Assembly (NCBI GenBank): GCA_018666235.1
Contig: JABJAB010000088.1
Coordinates: forward strand, 1-36,433
Source of the DNA: Ilumatobacter sp.
Lineage (GTDB): Bacteria; Actinomycetota; Acidimicrobiia; Acidimicrobiales; Ilumatobacteraceae
Reading direction: 5' to 3'
Length of the DNA stretch: 36,433 bases
Shown here: positions 16,603 to 25,879 of the stretch, one piece after another
Numbering within the stretch: position 1 is the first letter of the stretch
Layout of the letters: each line of letters opens with the position of its first letter
The notes under the pieces: generated by a model
The model's input: only the letters and a program-made list of their open reading frames with translations
What the model was told of the DNA's origin: nothing
The model's database searches: none
Program-made: the position numbers and the translations under genes

Positions 16603-18197
16603 TGAACCCTGGTCCTACTGGCCGCTCTGGTGCGGACCCCCATGCGGGGTCCGCACCCGCGGTCGACCTTCGACAAATCACCAAACGCTTCGGTGCCGTC
16701 ACCGCGTGTGACGGTGTCGATCTCGTCCTGCAACGTGGACGTATCCACGGAATCTTGGGTGAGAACGGTGCTGGCAAGTCGACTCTGATGAAGATGCTCA
16801 TCGGCCTGGTTTTGCCCGATGAGGGTTCGATTCACGTCGACGGCACCCCGCAACAGATCCACAGCCCGCTCGATGCTTCGGCGCTGGGCATTGGCATGGT
16901 GCACCAGCACTTCAGTCTGGTTGACGCGCTCACAGTGTGGGAGAACGTCGCGCTTGGCGAAGCAGGCCGCCTCGATCCGCGAGCGATTCGAAATCGAATC
17001 GGCGATATTGCCGACCACTACGGACTCGTCATCGAACCAGACGCGCAGGTCGGCGACCTGACTGCAGGTCTGCGTCAGCGTGTCGAGATCATCAAATGCC
17101 TGCGACGCGATCCCACCATCGTGATCTTCGACGAGCCCACTTCGGTGCTGACGCCCGAGGAGTCGTTGCAACTCTTCGAGTCGCTCCGTCAGGTCGTGGC
17201 CGATGAGGGACGTGCCGTCGTGCTCGTGAGCCACAAGCTCGACGAAGTACTCCATGCCACCGATGACATTTCCATCATGAGACAGGGTCGAGTTGTCGAC
17301 CGCATGTTGTCCGTCGATGCCGATGCGCCGACTCTGGCCCGCGGCATGGTGGGTCGTGAGGTGTCGTTGCGGTCCGAACGCGCCGCCCTCGGGGTCCTTG
17401 TGGTCGACGATGCGGACACCGTGAACGAGAAGGCTCATGCAGAAGCTGCGGGCGACGCGGTGCTGGCCATCAGCGGAGCGACCGTTCGTGCCGGCGGAGG
17501 CATCCTTGCTCTCGACGATTTGTCACTGGAACTGCGCGCCGGTGAAATCGTGGGCGTCGCCGGTGTTGAAGGCAACGGCCAGCGGGAACTCGGCGACTTG
17601 CTCTCGAGCCTGATTTCTCTCGACAGTGGATCCGTCACCGTTGACGGCGTGCGCATTCCCGACGGTCGTTCCGGTGCGATGGCAAAGGCTGGCATCGGCG
17701 TCATTCCGGAAGACCGCCACGACAGCGGCGTCGTGCTCGACATGACCGTCGCAGAGAATCTCGTCCTCGTTGACCAATCGAACGTTTCGACCCGTGGGGT
17801 GATCGACCAGCGCGCGCTGGAGACGTTCGCCAATGAGATGATCGAGCAGTTCGGAATCTTGTGTGCTGGGCCCGATGCTCCGATGTGGTCGCTTTCGGGC
17901 GGCAATCAGCAACGTGTCGTGCTCGCTCGTGAGCTGGCGCAACACCCCAAAGTGCTCGTTGCCGCGCAACCAACGCGTGGTCTCGACGTCGGCGCCATTG
18001 AGTACATGGGTGAGCGCCTGGCTGCGGCCGCCGAGGCAGGTGTTGCGGTGCTCCTCATCTCCAGTGAGCTCGAAGAGATCCTTGATCTGTCCCATCGGAT
18101 TGTGGTGATGCACTCCGGTCGCATCGTCGGCGAGATGGACCGATCGGCTGTCAACCTCGAAGAACTCGGCCTGCTCATGGGCGGCGCAGCCGCATGA
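16602..18197 (+). CDS. ABC transporter ATP-binding protein with two nucleotide-binding domains (BMP system)
   Basis: Protein of 531 residues with two ATPase domains, as in YufO/RbsA-type sugar and nucleoside importers. Domain 1 has Walker A GENGAGKST (53-61), a signature-like LTAGLRQRVEI and Walker B IVIFDEPTS. Domain 2 has the usual degenerate Walker A (GVEGNGQREL), signature LSGGNQQRVVLA and QPTRGLDVGA. It powers uptake of the BMP ligand at the inner face of the membrane. Its ATG overlaps the stop of the binding-protein gene by one base, and its end overlaps the first permease gene by 4 bp (ATGA). Confidence 0.95.
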   Translation: MNPGPTGRSGADPHAGSAPAVDLRQITKRFGAVTACDGVDLVLQRGRIHGILGENGAGKSTLMKMLIGLVLPDEGSIHVDGTPQQIHSPLDASALGIGMVHQHFSLVDALTVWENVALGEAGRLDPRAIRNRIGDIADHYGLVIEPDAQVGDLTAGLRQRVEIIKCLRRDPTIVIFDEPTSVLTPEESLQLFESLRQVVADEGRAVVLVSHKLDEVLHATDDISIMRQGRVVDRMLSVDADAPTLARGMVGREVSLRSERAALGVLVVDDADTVNEKAHAEAAGDAVLAISGATVRAGGGILALDDLSLELRAGEIVGVAGVEGNGQRELGDLLSSLISLDSGSVTVDGVRIPDGRSGAMAKAGIGVIPEDRHDSGVVLDMTVAENLVLVDQSNVSTRGVIDQRALETFANEMIEQFGILCAGPDAPMWSLSGGNQQRVVLARELAQHPKVLVAAQPTRGLDVGAIEYMGERLAAAAEAGVAVLLISSELEEILDLSHRIVVMHSGRIVGEMDRSAVNLEELGLLMGGAAA

Positions 18198-19303
18198 CCG
18201 AGCCGCGGACGACAACGCAAGGAACACGGCTCGGCGAGTGGATCGGCTTGTACTGCCTCAGCGTGCTCGCCGCGCTCGTGCTTTCGGCGTTGCTCGTCGA
18301 GGCGACCGGAGGGGATTGGCGCCCCGTGGTCAATGCGCTCCTTGATGGCAGTCTGCGCAAGCCAGGCCGGTGGGGCGAAACGCTCGGAACTGCGGCGCCG
18401 ATCTTGCTCGTTGCCGTCGGCACGATCGTGTCGGGCAAAGCTGGCCTCATCAACATCGGCCAGGAAGGACAGTTGTTGGTCGGTGCGGCCTTCGGCACGT
18501 ACTTCGGTTTCCTGATCGGGGGACCGGGTCCGTTCAACCTGGTCGTGATCGTCCTGTTTGGCGCTCTCGGTGGAGGGCTGTGGGCTGGCGTGGCAGCGCT
18601 GCTGAAGTTCTGGCGCGACGTTCCCGAGGTGCTCTCCACGTTGCTGCTGGTCACGGTCGGTGGACAGCTGGTCGCCTATGGATTGAGTCAGTCGTGGCTG
18701 CTGCTCGCGCCGCTCGGTGACCGCGGCAACCGCAACCAGGTCAGCAAACAGCTGCCGAAAGACAATCGCCTGCCGAGACTCGAAGTGTTCGGCAACGAGA
18801 TCCCGTTAGCGGTCTTCATCGCCATCCTGTCCGCGATCGTGATCAGTCTGTTGCTGGCGCGGACAGTCTGGGGTTTCCGGTTGCGCATGCTTGGTCGTAA
18901 CCAGCGCGCAGCACAACGGTCGGGTGTGTCTCGAACCGGCTATGGCGCCTCAGCATTGATGATCAGCGGCGCGTTTGCCGGGCTGGCCGGAGCGGTGATG
19001 TTCGCCGGTGGCGGCTTCGCCTTCGGCAACTACCAATTGGTTCCGGGTTTCGCCACAAACATTGGTTGGACTGGTTTGCTCGTGGCGCTGGTGGCGCGAG
19101 AGAAGGCGCTCATCGCGATTCCGGTGGCGTTCGTGTTCGCTGGCCTCCGCACCGGCTCCAGCTTCGTCGGCGCGACCGGGGTCGAAGGACGAATCACTGA
19201 CGTCATCCAAGGGTTCTTGGTGCTTGCGTTGCTGGTTCCTCCTGCGGTGATGTTTCTTCGTGACCGTGGGCGTGCCCGCGCTGCAGCAGGGGAGAGGGCG
19301 TAG
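18194..19303 (+). CDS. ABC transporter permease 1 (BMP nucleoside-type system)
   Basis: Protein of 369 residues with eight to ten hydrophobic segments. ILLVAVGTIVSGKAGLINIGQEGQ and SRTGYGASALMISGAFAGLAG are typical of the larger permease (YufP/NupB-like) of nucleoside importers, a branch of the BPD_transp_2 family. It forms half of the membrane channel with the next gene. The hydrophilic loop DRGNRNQVSKQLPKDNRLP is where these proteins have an extracellular loop. It overlaps the ATPase gene and sits 2 bp before the second permease. Confidence 0.93.
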   Translation: MTEPRTTTQGTRLGEWIGLYCLSVLAALVLSALLVEATGGDWRPVVNALLDGSLRKPGRWGETLGTAAPILLVAVGTIVSGKAGLINIGQEGQLLVGAAFGTYFGFLIGGPGPFNLVVIVLFGALGGGLWAGVAALLKFWRDVPEVLSTLLLVTVGGQLVAYGLSQSWLLLAPLGDRGNRNQVSKQLPKDNRLPRLEVFGNEIPLAVFIAILSAIVISLLLARTVWGFRLRMLGRNQRAAQRSGVSRTGYGASALMISGAFAGLAGAVMFAGGGFAFGNYQLVPGFATNIGWTGLLVALVAREKALIAIPVAFVFAGLRTGSSFVGATGVEGRITDVIQGFLVLALLVPPAVMFLRDRGRARAAAGERA

Positions 19304-19305
19304 CC

Positions 19306-20241
19306 ATGGCCGGACTCGTTGAGGCAATCATCGACATCTTTTCCAGCGAATCGACGTACATCAATGGTGCGCTGTTCGCCGCGTTCTTGGCCTTTGCGGC
19401 GTCGGGCGAGTTGGTTGCTGAACGTGCTGGAACACTCAACATCTCGGTCGAAGGCATGCTGTTGGGCGGAGCGTTCACCAGCGCAATCGGCTATCACATC
19501 ACCGATTCGATGTTGCTTGCTCTGTTCACCGGCGTGGCCGGCGGACTCATCGTTGCGGGTGTGCAAGCAGAGATGAGCCACCGACTGAGCGCGGATCAGT
19601 TTGTTGTTGGTTTGACGCTGAACATCTTGGTGTTCGGCTTGGCCGGGTTTCTCGACAACGAGATTCAGCCCGAGACCAAGCTTGCGGGCAAATGGGAGAT
19701 CCCGTTGCTCAGCGACATCCCCATCGTCGGTCAAGCCTTGTTCGGGCAGCGCTGGCCCTTCTATTTCCTGTACGTGTTGCTGCCCCTGACGTGGTGGGCC
19801 CTGTTCCGGACCCGCTGGGGCCTCGAGCTGCGGTCAGTCGGCGAGAACCCCCAATCTGCCGACGTGTCGGGGATCGATGTCAACAAGCGACGCCGACAGA
19901 GCATCTACTACGCCGGATTCACCTCGGGCATGGGCGGATGGTTCCTGATCTTCGGCCAGGTCGGCCTGTTCGAGGATTCGGTGGTCGGCGGACGCGGATT
20001 CATCGCAATCGCGGCAGTCATTTTTGGTGGATGGACGCTGCGCGGCACTGTTGCTGGTTGCGTCATCTTTGCCGGAGCTCTGTCGTTCCGGCTCTCGGTG
20101 CAGGGGCTGGGTTATCAGGTGAACAGCGAACTGTTGCAGTCCCTGCCCTTCATTGTCACCCTCGTTGGCATGGCAGTGTTCGCCCATCGCGTGCGCGCAC
20201 CGGCTGCACTGGCCCAGCCGTTCATTCGCGGACTGAAGTAG
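19306..20241 (+). CDS. ABC transporter permease 2 (BMP nucleoside-type system)
   Basis: Protein of 311 residues, highly hydrophobic. SGELVAERAGTLNISVEGMLLGGAF and RTRWGLELRSVGENPQSADVSGIDV are hallmarks of the smaller permease (YufQ/NupC-like) of BMP nucleoside importers. With the preceding genes it completes a four-gene importer (lipoprotein, ATPase, two permeases). This makes a nucleobase, nucleoside or similar N-heterocycle the most likely substrate of the island. Confidence 0.93.
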   Translation: MAGLVEAIIDIFSSESTYINGALFAAFLAFAASGELVAERAGTLNISVEGMLLGGAFTSAIGYHITDSMLLALFTGVAGGLIVAGVQAEMSHRLSADQFVVGLTLNILVFGLAGFLDNEIQPETKLAGKWEIPLLSDIPIVGQALFGQRWPFYFLYVLLPLTWWALFRTRWGLELRSVGENPQSADVSGIDVNKRRRQSIYYAGFTSGMGGWFLIFGQVGLFEDSVVGGRGFIAIAAVIFGGWTLRGTVAGCVIFAGALSFRLSVQGLGYQVNSELLQSLPFIVTLVGMAVFAHRVRAPAALAQPFIRGLK

Positions 20242-20253
20242 CCAACCGCCTCG

Positions 20254-20988
20254 ATGACCCTCTGGGAAGCGCTGCTGTTGGTCGGCGGTGGACTGGCTGC
20301 AGGAGTCATCAACACGATGGCGGGTGGTGGTTCGGCGCTCACTGTGCCCCTGCTCGTGCTCGCAGGTGTGCCTGGCAACCAGGCAAACGGCTCGAACCGC
20401 GTCGGCGTGCTTGCTGCGAGCGGGGCCGCGGTTGTTTCGTTTCGACGGTCGGGTGTCGATGGGCTGAAAGGCGCTGCGCCGGTGCTTGGTCCGGCGGTGG
20501 TGGGCTCGATGATCGGCGCGTTTGGAATCAGCCAGGTCGCCGATGAGACGTTCGAGACGATCTTCGGGTTCCTGCTCGTTCCGATCATCATCCTCACGAT
20601 TTTCAAGCCGAAGCCGAACGTGGACGCCGACCCATGGTCGGTGCCCGTCACGGTTGGAGTCTTCCTGTGTATCGGGATGTACGGCGGCGCATTCCAAGCA
20701 GGGGTTGGCCTGGTGATGCTCGCGGCGCTGACGCGCGCTGGGTTCGACCTGGTGACCGCCAACAGCGTCAAGGTCATGGTCAATTTGATCGTCACCGTGA
20801 TTGCCCTTCCGGTGTTCATTCTCCAAGGCAACGTGGTGTGGGCTCCCGCCCTGGTGCTTGCCGCTGGGTTCTTGGCTGGCGGTTGGTTCGGTGCCAAGCT
20901 CGCGGTGCGCGGTGGCGAGCGGTTGGTGCGTGTGTTCATGGTCGGCGCGGCGCTCTTTCTTGCCGGCCGCCTAGTCGGCCTCTGGTAA
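20254..20988 (+). CDS. TSUP (TauE/SafE) family permease
   Basis: Protein of 244 residues with about eight membrane segments. The opening half shows AAGVINTMAGGGSALTVPLL and VPGNQANGSNRVGVL. The second half shows FLCIGMYGGAFQAGVG, the duplicated-half pattern of TauE/SafE proteins. Family members move sulfite, sulfonates or small organic anions. It follows the ABC permease gene by 12 bp and probably belongs to the same transcript. It could export an acidic end product of the pathway; this is inference from position. Confidence 0.88.
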   Translation: MTLWEALLLVGGGLAAGVINTMAGGGSALTVPLLVLAGVPGNQANGSNRVGVLAASGAAVVSFRRSGVDGLKGAAPVLGPAVVGSMIGAFGISQVADETFETIFGFLLVPIIILTIFKPKPNVDADPWSVPVTVGVFLCIGMYGGAFQAGVGLVMLAALTRAGFDLVTANSVKVMVNLIVTVIALPVFILQGNVVWAPALVLAAGFLAGGWFGAKLAVRGGERLVRVFMVGAALFLAGRLVGLW

Positions 20989-21041
20989 CGCTCGCCGCAG
21001 AAATCTGATGGTGACCCGGTCGAAACGAAGCGTTCACAGAG

Positions 21042-21060
21042 TGGTCTTATGGTCAGACCA
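21042..21060 (+). promoter_or_regulatory. GntR operator E, overlapping a probable leaderless promoter
   Basis: TGGTCTTATGGTCAGACCA, ending 2 bp before the formamidase ATG. Outer GTGGT-N11-ACCAC is at 21041-21061. TATGGT at 21048-21053 fits a -10 element whose transcript would start at the ATG, so regulator and RNA polymerase would compete for the same bases. Confidence 0.8.
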
Positions 21061-21062
21061 CT

Positions 21063-22121
21063 ATGAGCGCTCCTCGACTGACAGCGACGCCGGACACGTG
21101 CTTCTGGGGGTACCTCGACGCTGCTGAACCGTCAGTGCTCAGCGTCGAACCCGGTGACACCATCACCATCGAAGCGGTCACCCACCACTCGGGCGATGCC
21201 CCCGATCTCCTCATGGACGAAGGCGTGACGGCGATTTGGGATGGCATTGCGCCGGAACAGCGTGCGCCCGGTGTCCACATCATGACCGGCCCGATTGAAG
21301 TGCGCGGTGCCCAGCCGGGCGACACGCTCCGCGTGGATCTGTTGTCGATGACGCCGCGCATGCCGTACGGCTCAAACTGCGCAGCGAACTGGGGCCTCTT
21401 TCACGAGCAGTTCGGCAAGGAGCGCATCACCATCTACGAACTCGTTGACCTGGACCCATCCGGCGGATTTCCCACCTCAGCGTCTCCGATGTTCGGGTTC
21501 GACTTCACTGCACTGGAGCTCTACGACGTTCCAGGAGTCATCTCGCCTCCGGATCCGACCGCCCGCCAGCAGTTCAGCCGGCCGGTGCAAGTACCGGTGC
21601 GGCCTCACCTGGGGGTGATGGGGGTGGCGCCCGAGGGCGGTCGAGTGAGCAGCATTCCGCCAGGCGTCTTCGGTGGCAACGTCGACAACTGGCGCTTTGG
21701 TCCCGGGGCGACGGTCCACTACCCGGTGTTCCACGAAGGTGCCGGCTTCTATGTCGGTGATCCGCACTTCGCGCAAGGCGACGGCGAGATCTGCGGCACC
21801 GCGATCGAAGCATCGCTCGACGTGACGCTGCGCCTCTCGCTCGCCGACGACCTGCCAGTCGCCGCACCGCTCTTGCGTACCGACACTCATTGGTACACCC
21901 ACGGATTCTCTGGTGACCCGGAGCAAGGCGTCGACGGCCTCGGTACCGCGATGGCCATGGCTGCCGAGCAGATGCTCAAGCTCATGGTCGACAAGGGCGG
22001 CTTCACGATGGACGAGGCCTACTCGCTTGCCTCCGTGGCAATCGACCTCGGCATCACGCAGGTCGTCGATGGCACTGTCGGGTGTCATGCCGGCATCGCT
22101 CACTCGATCCTCGACCGTTGA
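21063..22121 (+). CDS. Acetamidase/formamidase family amidohydrolase
   Basis: Protein of 352 residues of the FmdA/AmdA family, a little shorter than the roughly 400-residue formamidases. VEPGDTITIEAVTHHSGD near the start, GPIEVRGAQPGDTLRVDLL, and GVHIMTGP are recognisable. The central FHEGAGFYVGDPHFAQGDGEICGTAIE is the strongest family mark. The reaction is hydrolysis of formamide or a short amide to acid and ammonia. No ribosome binding site precedes the ATG; instead operator E ends 2 bp before it. The urease genes follow 20 bp after its stop, so amide and urea nitrogen release are under one control point. Confidence 0.92.
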   Translation: MSAPRLTATPDTCFWGYLDAAEPSVLSVEPGDTITIEAVTHHSGDAPDLLMDEGVTAIWDGIAPEQRAPGVHIMTGPIEVRGAQPGDTLRVDLLSMTPRMPYGSNCAANWGLFHEQFGKERITIYELVDLDPSGGFPTSASPMFGFDFTALELYDVPGVISPPDPTARQQFSRPVQVPVRPHLGVMGVAPEGGRVSSIPPGVFGGNVDNWRFGPGATVHYPVFHEGAGFYVGDPHFAQGDGEICGTAIEASLDVTLRLSLADDLPVAAPLLRTDTHWYTHGFSGDPEQGVDGLGTAMAMAAEQMLKLMVDKGGFTMDEAYSLASVAIDLGITQVVDGTVGCHAGIAHSILDR

Positions 22122-22141
22122 GCTGACAGCGAACGATCACG

Positions 22142-22453
22142 ATGCACCTCTCACCACATGAACAAGAGCGACTGCTGATCCACGTGGCAGCCGACGTTGC
22201 TCGCGCTCGCCAGGCCCGTGGCCTGCAGCTGAACCACCCTGAGGCGATTGCGATCCTGACCGATTGGGTCCTCGAGGCCGCCCGCGATGGGCGCACGGTC
22301 GTTGACCTGATGGAGATGGGGCGCCACGTGCTGACGAGGGATGACGTGATGGACGGCATCGCCGAGATGATTGCTGACGTCCAGGTCGAAGCAACGTTCC
22401 CGGACGGCACCAAGCTGGTCACGCTGCACGACCCGATCGGGTCGAGCAGATGA
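22142..22453 (+). CDS. ureA: Urease subunit gamma
   Basis: Protein of 103 residues, the normal length for a separate gamma chain. MHLSPHEQERLLIHVAADVA, GLQLNHPEAIAILTDWVLE, and MEMGRHVLTRDDVMDGI match UreA throughout. It is a structural subunit of the nickel enzyme that hydrolyses urea to ammonia and carbamate. Its TGA overlaps the ATG of ureB (ATGA). Confidence 0.97.
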   Translation: MHLSPHEQERLLIHVAADVARARQARGLQLNHPEAIAILTDWVLEAARDGRTVVDLMEMGRHVLTRDDVMDGIAEMIADVQVEATFPDGTKLVTLHDPIGSSR

Positions 22454-22773
22454 TCCCCGGCGAAATCGTGGGACCCGACACGCCCGTCGAGGTCAACGTG
22501 GGCCGACACGTGCTGACCCTGCGCGTCGAGAACGTCGGCGACCGGCCGATCCAAGTCGGCTCGCACTATCACTTCGCGGAAGCGAATCCGGCGCTGGCCT
22601 TTGATCGTGACGCGGCCCATGGTCGGCGTTTGGATGTGCCGGCGGGTACGGCCATCCGATTTGAGCCAGGTGTCGCGGCCGACGTCGATCTCGTGCCCTT
22701 CGTCGGCGCGCGCGTTGTCGCCGGACTGCGCGGCGAGACTGCTGGCCCCCTCGATGAAGCGACTGCTCAATGA
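22450..22773 (+). CDS. ureB: Urease subunit beta
   Basis: Protein of 107 residues. MIPGEIVGPDTPVEVN at the start and NVGDRPIQVGSHYHFAEANPAL are signature parts of UreB. AHGRRLDVPAGTAIRFEPG is also typical. It is a structural subunit of urease. It overlaps ureA and ureC by 4 bp on each side, which suggests coupled translation and equal subunit ratios. Confidence 0.97.
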   Translation: MIPGEIVGPDTPVEVNVGRHVLTLRVENVGDRPIQVGSHYHFAEANPALAFDRDAAHGRRLDVPAGTAIRFEPGVAADVDLVPFVGARVVAGLRGETAGPLDEATAQ

Positions 22774-24488
22774 GCCGGATCGATCGCTCCCGGTACCGAA
22801 ATCTGTACGGACCCACCAGTGGAGACCGAATCAGACTCGCCGACACCGACCTGTGGATTGAAGTCACGCAGGACTACTGCGCAGGCGGCGACGAGGTCGT
22901 GTTCGGCGGCGGCAAGGTGATTCGTGAGTCGATGGGCCAGTCCACGCGTACACGCCGTGAGGGAGCGCCCGACCTCGTCATCACCGGCGCCGTGATCCTC
23001 GATCACTGGGGCATCGTGAAGGCAGATGTCGGGGTCAAGGATGGCCGTATCGTCGGCATTGGCAAGGCTGGCAATCCGGACACGATGGACGACATCGACC
23101 CGGCGCTTGTGATCGGGCCATCCACTGAAATTCTGTCCGGCAACGGAAAGATCATGACCGCTGGCGCGATCGACTGTCACGTTCATCTCATTTCACCGAC
23201 CTTGCTCGACGAAGCACTGACGTCAGGCATCACCACGATCATCGGCGGCGGCACCGGACCTGCCGAAGGCACCAAAGCCACCACGGTGTCGGGCTCGTGG
23301 TACCTCGAGCGCATGCTTGAAGCGCTCGACCACTGGCCGATCAACGTTGCGTTGATGGGCAAGGGAAATACGGTGAATCCCGAAGCGATGTGGGAGCAGT
23401 TGCGATCCGGTGCCGCGGCGTTCAAGCTGCACGAAGACTGGGGCACCACGCCCGCTGCGATCGACGCCTGTTTGACCGTTGCCGACAAGTCCGGCGTGCA
23501 GGTCGCGATTCACACCGACACCCTCAATGAAGCGGGGTATGTCGAAAGCACCCTCGCGGCGATCGGGGGGCGATCCATCCATACGTTCCACACCGAAGGC
23601 GCCGGTGGTGGTCACGCTCCGGACATCATGAAGGTTGCTTCGTATTCGAACGTCCTCCCGTCATCGACCAATCCGACGCGACCACACACGGTCAACACCG
23701 TGGCTGAGCATCTCGACATGTTGATGGTGTGTCATCACCTCAACCCGGCGGTGCCCGAGGATCTTGCATTCGCCGAGAGCCGCATTCGTCCGTCGACGAT
23801 CGCTGCCGAAGACATCCTCCACGACATGGGCGCCATTTCGATGATTGGCTCGGACAGTCAGGCGATGGGCCGCATCGGTGAGGTCGTGCTGCGAACCTGG
23901 CAGACCGCTCACGTCATGAAGGCACGCCGTGGGGCGCTCTCCGTCGGTGGCGAGTCAGACGGTCCGAGCGACAACTTGCGCGCCCGTCGCTACGTGTCGA
24001 AGTACACGATTTGTCCTGCGGTCGCTCACGGGTTGGCCGGCGATGTTGGTTCGGTCGAGGTCGGCAAGCTTGCGGACCTGGTGCTCTACGACCCGGCCTT
24101 CTTTGGGGTTCGCCCACACGTGGTGGTCAAAGGGGGCATGATTGCCTGGGCGCAGATGGGTGACGCAAATGCATCGATTCCCACGCCGCAGCCCCAGCTT
24201 CCCCGACCGATGTTCGGTGCTTCGCCCGGGGTTGCGCCCGGCCTGTCGCTCGGCTGGGTGTCGAATGCTGCGCTTGACGACGGATTGCCCGATCGGCTGA
24301 ACGTGCGACGCGATCTCGTGCCCGTGGCTGACACGAGGCGCGTCGGGAAGGCCGACATGGTGCTCAACGACGCGCTGCCCGACATCGACATCGACGCTGA
24401 CACCTTTGCGGTGCGCATCGACGGCGACCTGGTGACCGAGTCGCCGGCTGAGTCGCTGCCGATGACGCAGCGCTACTTCCTGTACTGA
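22770..24488 (+). CDS. ureC: Urease subunit alpha (catalytic)
   Basis: Protein of 572 residues, full length. Nickel ligands H137 and H139 (DCHVHL), carbamylated K219 (AFKLHEDWG), H248, H274 and D362 are all present. The flap carries C321-H322 (MVCHHLNP) with the catalytic His. Numbering runs two ahead of the Klebsiella enzyme. It hydrolyses urea in the cytoplasm once two Ni ions are inserted by UreDFG. Together with the formamidase it recovers nitrogen released by ring cleavage. ureF follows after 13 bp. Confidence 0.98.
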   Translation: MSRIDRSRYRNLYGPTSGDRIRLADTDLWIEVTQDYCAGGDEVVFGGGKVIRESMGQSTRTRREGAPDLVITGAVILDHWGIVKADVGVKDGRIVGIGKAGNPDTMDDIDPALVIGPSTEILSGNGKIMTAGAIDCHVHLISPTLLDEALTSGITTIIGGGTGPAEGTKATTVSGSWYLERMLEALDHWPINVALMGKGNTVNPEAMWEQLRSGAAAFKLHEDWGTTPAAIDACLTVADKSGVQVAIHTDTLNEAGYVESTLAAIGGRSIHTFHTEGAGGGHAPDIMKVASYSNVLPSSTNPTRPHTVNTVAEHLDMLMVCHHLNPAVPEDLAFAESRIRPSTIAAEDILHDMGAISMIGSDSQAMGRIGEVVLRTWQTAHVMKARRGALSVGGESDGPSDNLRARRYVSKYTICPAVAHGLAGDVGSVEVGKLADLVLYDPAFFGVRPHVVVKGGMIAWAQMGDANASIPTPQPQLPRPMFGASPGVAPGLSLGWVSNAALDDGLPDRLNVRRDLVPVADTRRVGKADMVLNDALPDIDIDADTFAVRIDGDLVTESPAESLPMTQRYFLY

Positions 24489-24501
24489 TGGCCGATCACT
24501 C

Positions 24502-25173
24502 ATGAACTCGGCGTTGATGATGTTGGTCGATGGCCGGTTTCCCGCGGGCGGTCACACCAACTCCGCCGGAGTCGAGGCTGCGGTACGCCTTGGTGACGTG
24601 CACGATGATGCCACCCTTGAGCGGTACCTCGTCGGCCGCCTGGCCACGACGGGGATGGTCGATGCCGCGTTCAGCGCGCATGTCGCAGCGCTCGTCGACC
24701 CGACCGAGGGGGTGCTCGACGAGATCGATGCCGAGTACGCGTCGCGCGTGCTGTCGCCCAGGCTGCGCGACGCAAGCCGGCGCTTCGGGCGACAGATGCT
24801 GCGTGCCGGAGCGACGGTCTGGAGCGCGCCAATGATTGACACCATCGCGCGGTCCAAAGTTGCCGTGCATCAACCGGTGGTGCTCGGTGCACTGGTCGCC
24901 GCGTCCGGTGGGACAGCGCACGACGCGGCATTGGTGTCGTTTCATCATCTCTCTGCAGCGGTCACGTCGGCCGGGGTTCGATTGCTTGGCCTCGATCCGA
25001 TGTCGGTCGCCGCAGTTCAGGCCGCGGCGGGTGAGCACGTCGATCGTTGGGCCGACGATGCGGCGTGGTTGGCGCTGTTGCCGGTTGCTGAACTCCCGGC
25101 GAATGGTGGTTCGTTGACCGAGATCCTTGCTGAAGACCATGGGCGTTGGGACGCCCGCCTGTTCGTTGCCTGA
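24502..25173 (+). CDS. ureF: Urease accessory protein UreF
   Basis: Protein of 223 residues. LMMLVDGRFPAGGHTNSAGVE at the start is a UreF mark, followed by an all-helical body with AAVTSAGVRLLGLDPMSVAAVQ near the end. UreF acts with UreD and UreG in the complex that loads nickel into urease. It lies between ureC and ureG in the ureABCFGD order common in actinobacteria. Confidence 0.94.
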   Translation: MNSALMMLVDGRFPAGGHTNSAGVEAAVRLGDVHDDATLERYLVGRLATTGMVDAAFSAHVAALVDPTEGVLDEIDAEYASRVLSPRLRDASRRFGRQMLRAGATVWSAPMIDTIARSKVAVHQPVVLGALVAASGGTAHDAALVSFHHLSAAVTSAGVRLLGLDPMSVAAVQAAAGEHVDRWADDAAWLALLPVAELPANGGSLTEILAEDHGRWDARLFVA

Positions 25174-25183
25174 AAAGAGACCG

Positions 25184-25879
25184 ATGCCTCCCCATGAAAT
25201 CCCCCACGAAATCCCACACGACGATGTGCCGTACGATTCGGCTTCGCCCAATCCTGCCGATCCGGAGGCGCGGCGAGCGCTGCGCGTCGGCATTGGCGGC
25301 CCTGTCGGCTCGGGCAAGACCACGCTCGTCGGCGCCCTGTGCGCGCTCCTGCGTGACCAACTGTCGTTGGTTGTCGTGACCAACGACATCTTCACTTCTG
25401 AAGACGCCGATGCGCTGCGCGAGGCGGCGGTGTTGCCAACGGAACGCATCGTCGCGGTCGAGACCGGCTGCTGTCCGCACACAGCAATCCGCGATGACAT
25501 TGCTGCCAACCTCGACGCGGTGGAACAGCTCGAGGTGCTCCACGGCGATGTCGATCTCACCTTTGTTGAGTCAGGTGGTGACAACCTCACAGCGATCTTC
25601 AGTCGGGGCCTTGTCGACGTGCAGATCTTCGTCCTCGACACCGCTGGTGGCGATGATGTTCCACGCAAGGGTGGTCCCGGTGTCGCGATGGCCGATCTGT
25701 TGGTGATCAACAAGGTTGACCTTGCGCCGTACGTCGGCTCCGACGTCGACCGGATGTTGAGCGATGCGCGGGAGCGCCGCGACGGCAAGCCGGTCTTTTC
25801 GACGTCGCTCGTCGACGCGTCTGGGGCGGCTGAGGTTGCAGGTTGGATCACTGCGCGGATCGCAGCGCGCTCGACGTGA
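25184..25879 (+). CDS. ureG: Urease accessory GTPase UreG
   Basis: Protein of 231 residues. The GTPase loop is GGPVGSGKTT (38-47). The nickel-binding CPH motif is C97-P98-H99, and VESGGDNL and VINKVDL are present. The N-terminal extension, MPPHEIPHEIPHDD, is short and His/Asp-rich with a small internal repeat, and may hold metal in the absence of UreE. The ATG at 25184 gives this extension; the longer frame to 25127 overlaps ureF. UreG powers nickel delivery by GTP hydrolysis. Its stop overlaps the GTG of ureD. Confidence 0.96.
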   Translation: MPPHEIPHEIPHDDVPYDSASPNPADPEARRALRVGIGGPVGSGKTTLVGALCALLRDQLSLVVVTNDIFTSEDADALREAAVLPTERIVAVETGCCPHTAIRDDIAANLDAVEQLEVLHGDVDLTFVESGGDNLTAIFSRGLVDVQIFVLDTAGGDDVPRKGGPGVAMADLLVINKVDLAPYVGSDVDRMLSDARERRDGKPVFSTSLVDASGAAEVAGWITARIAARST

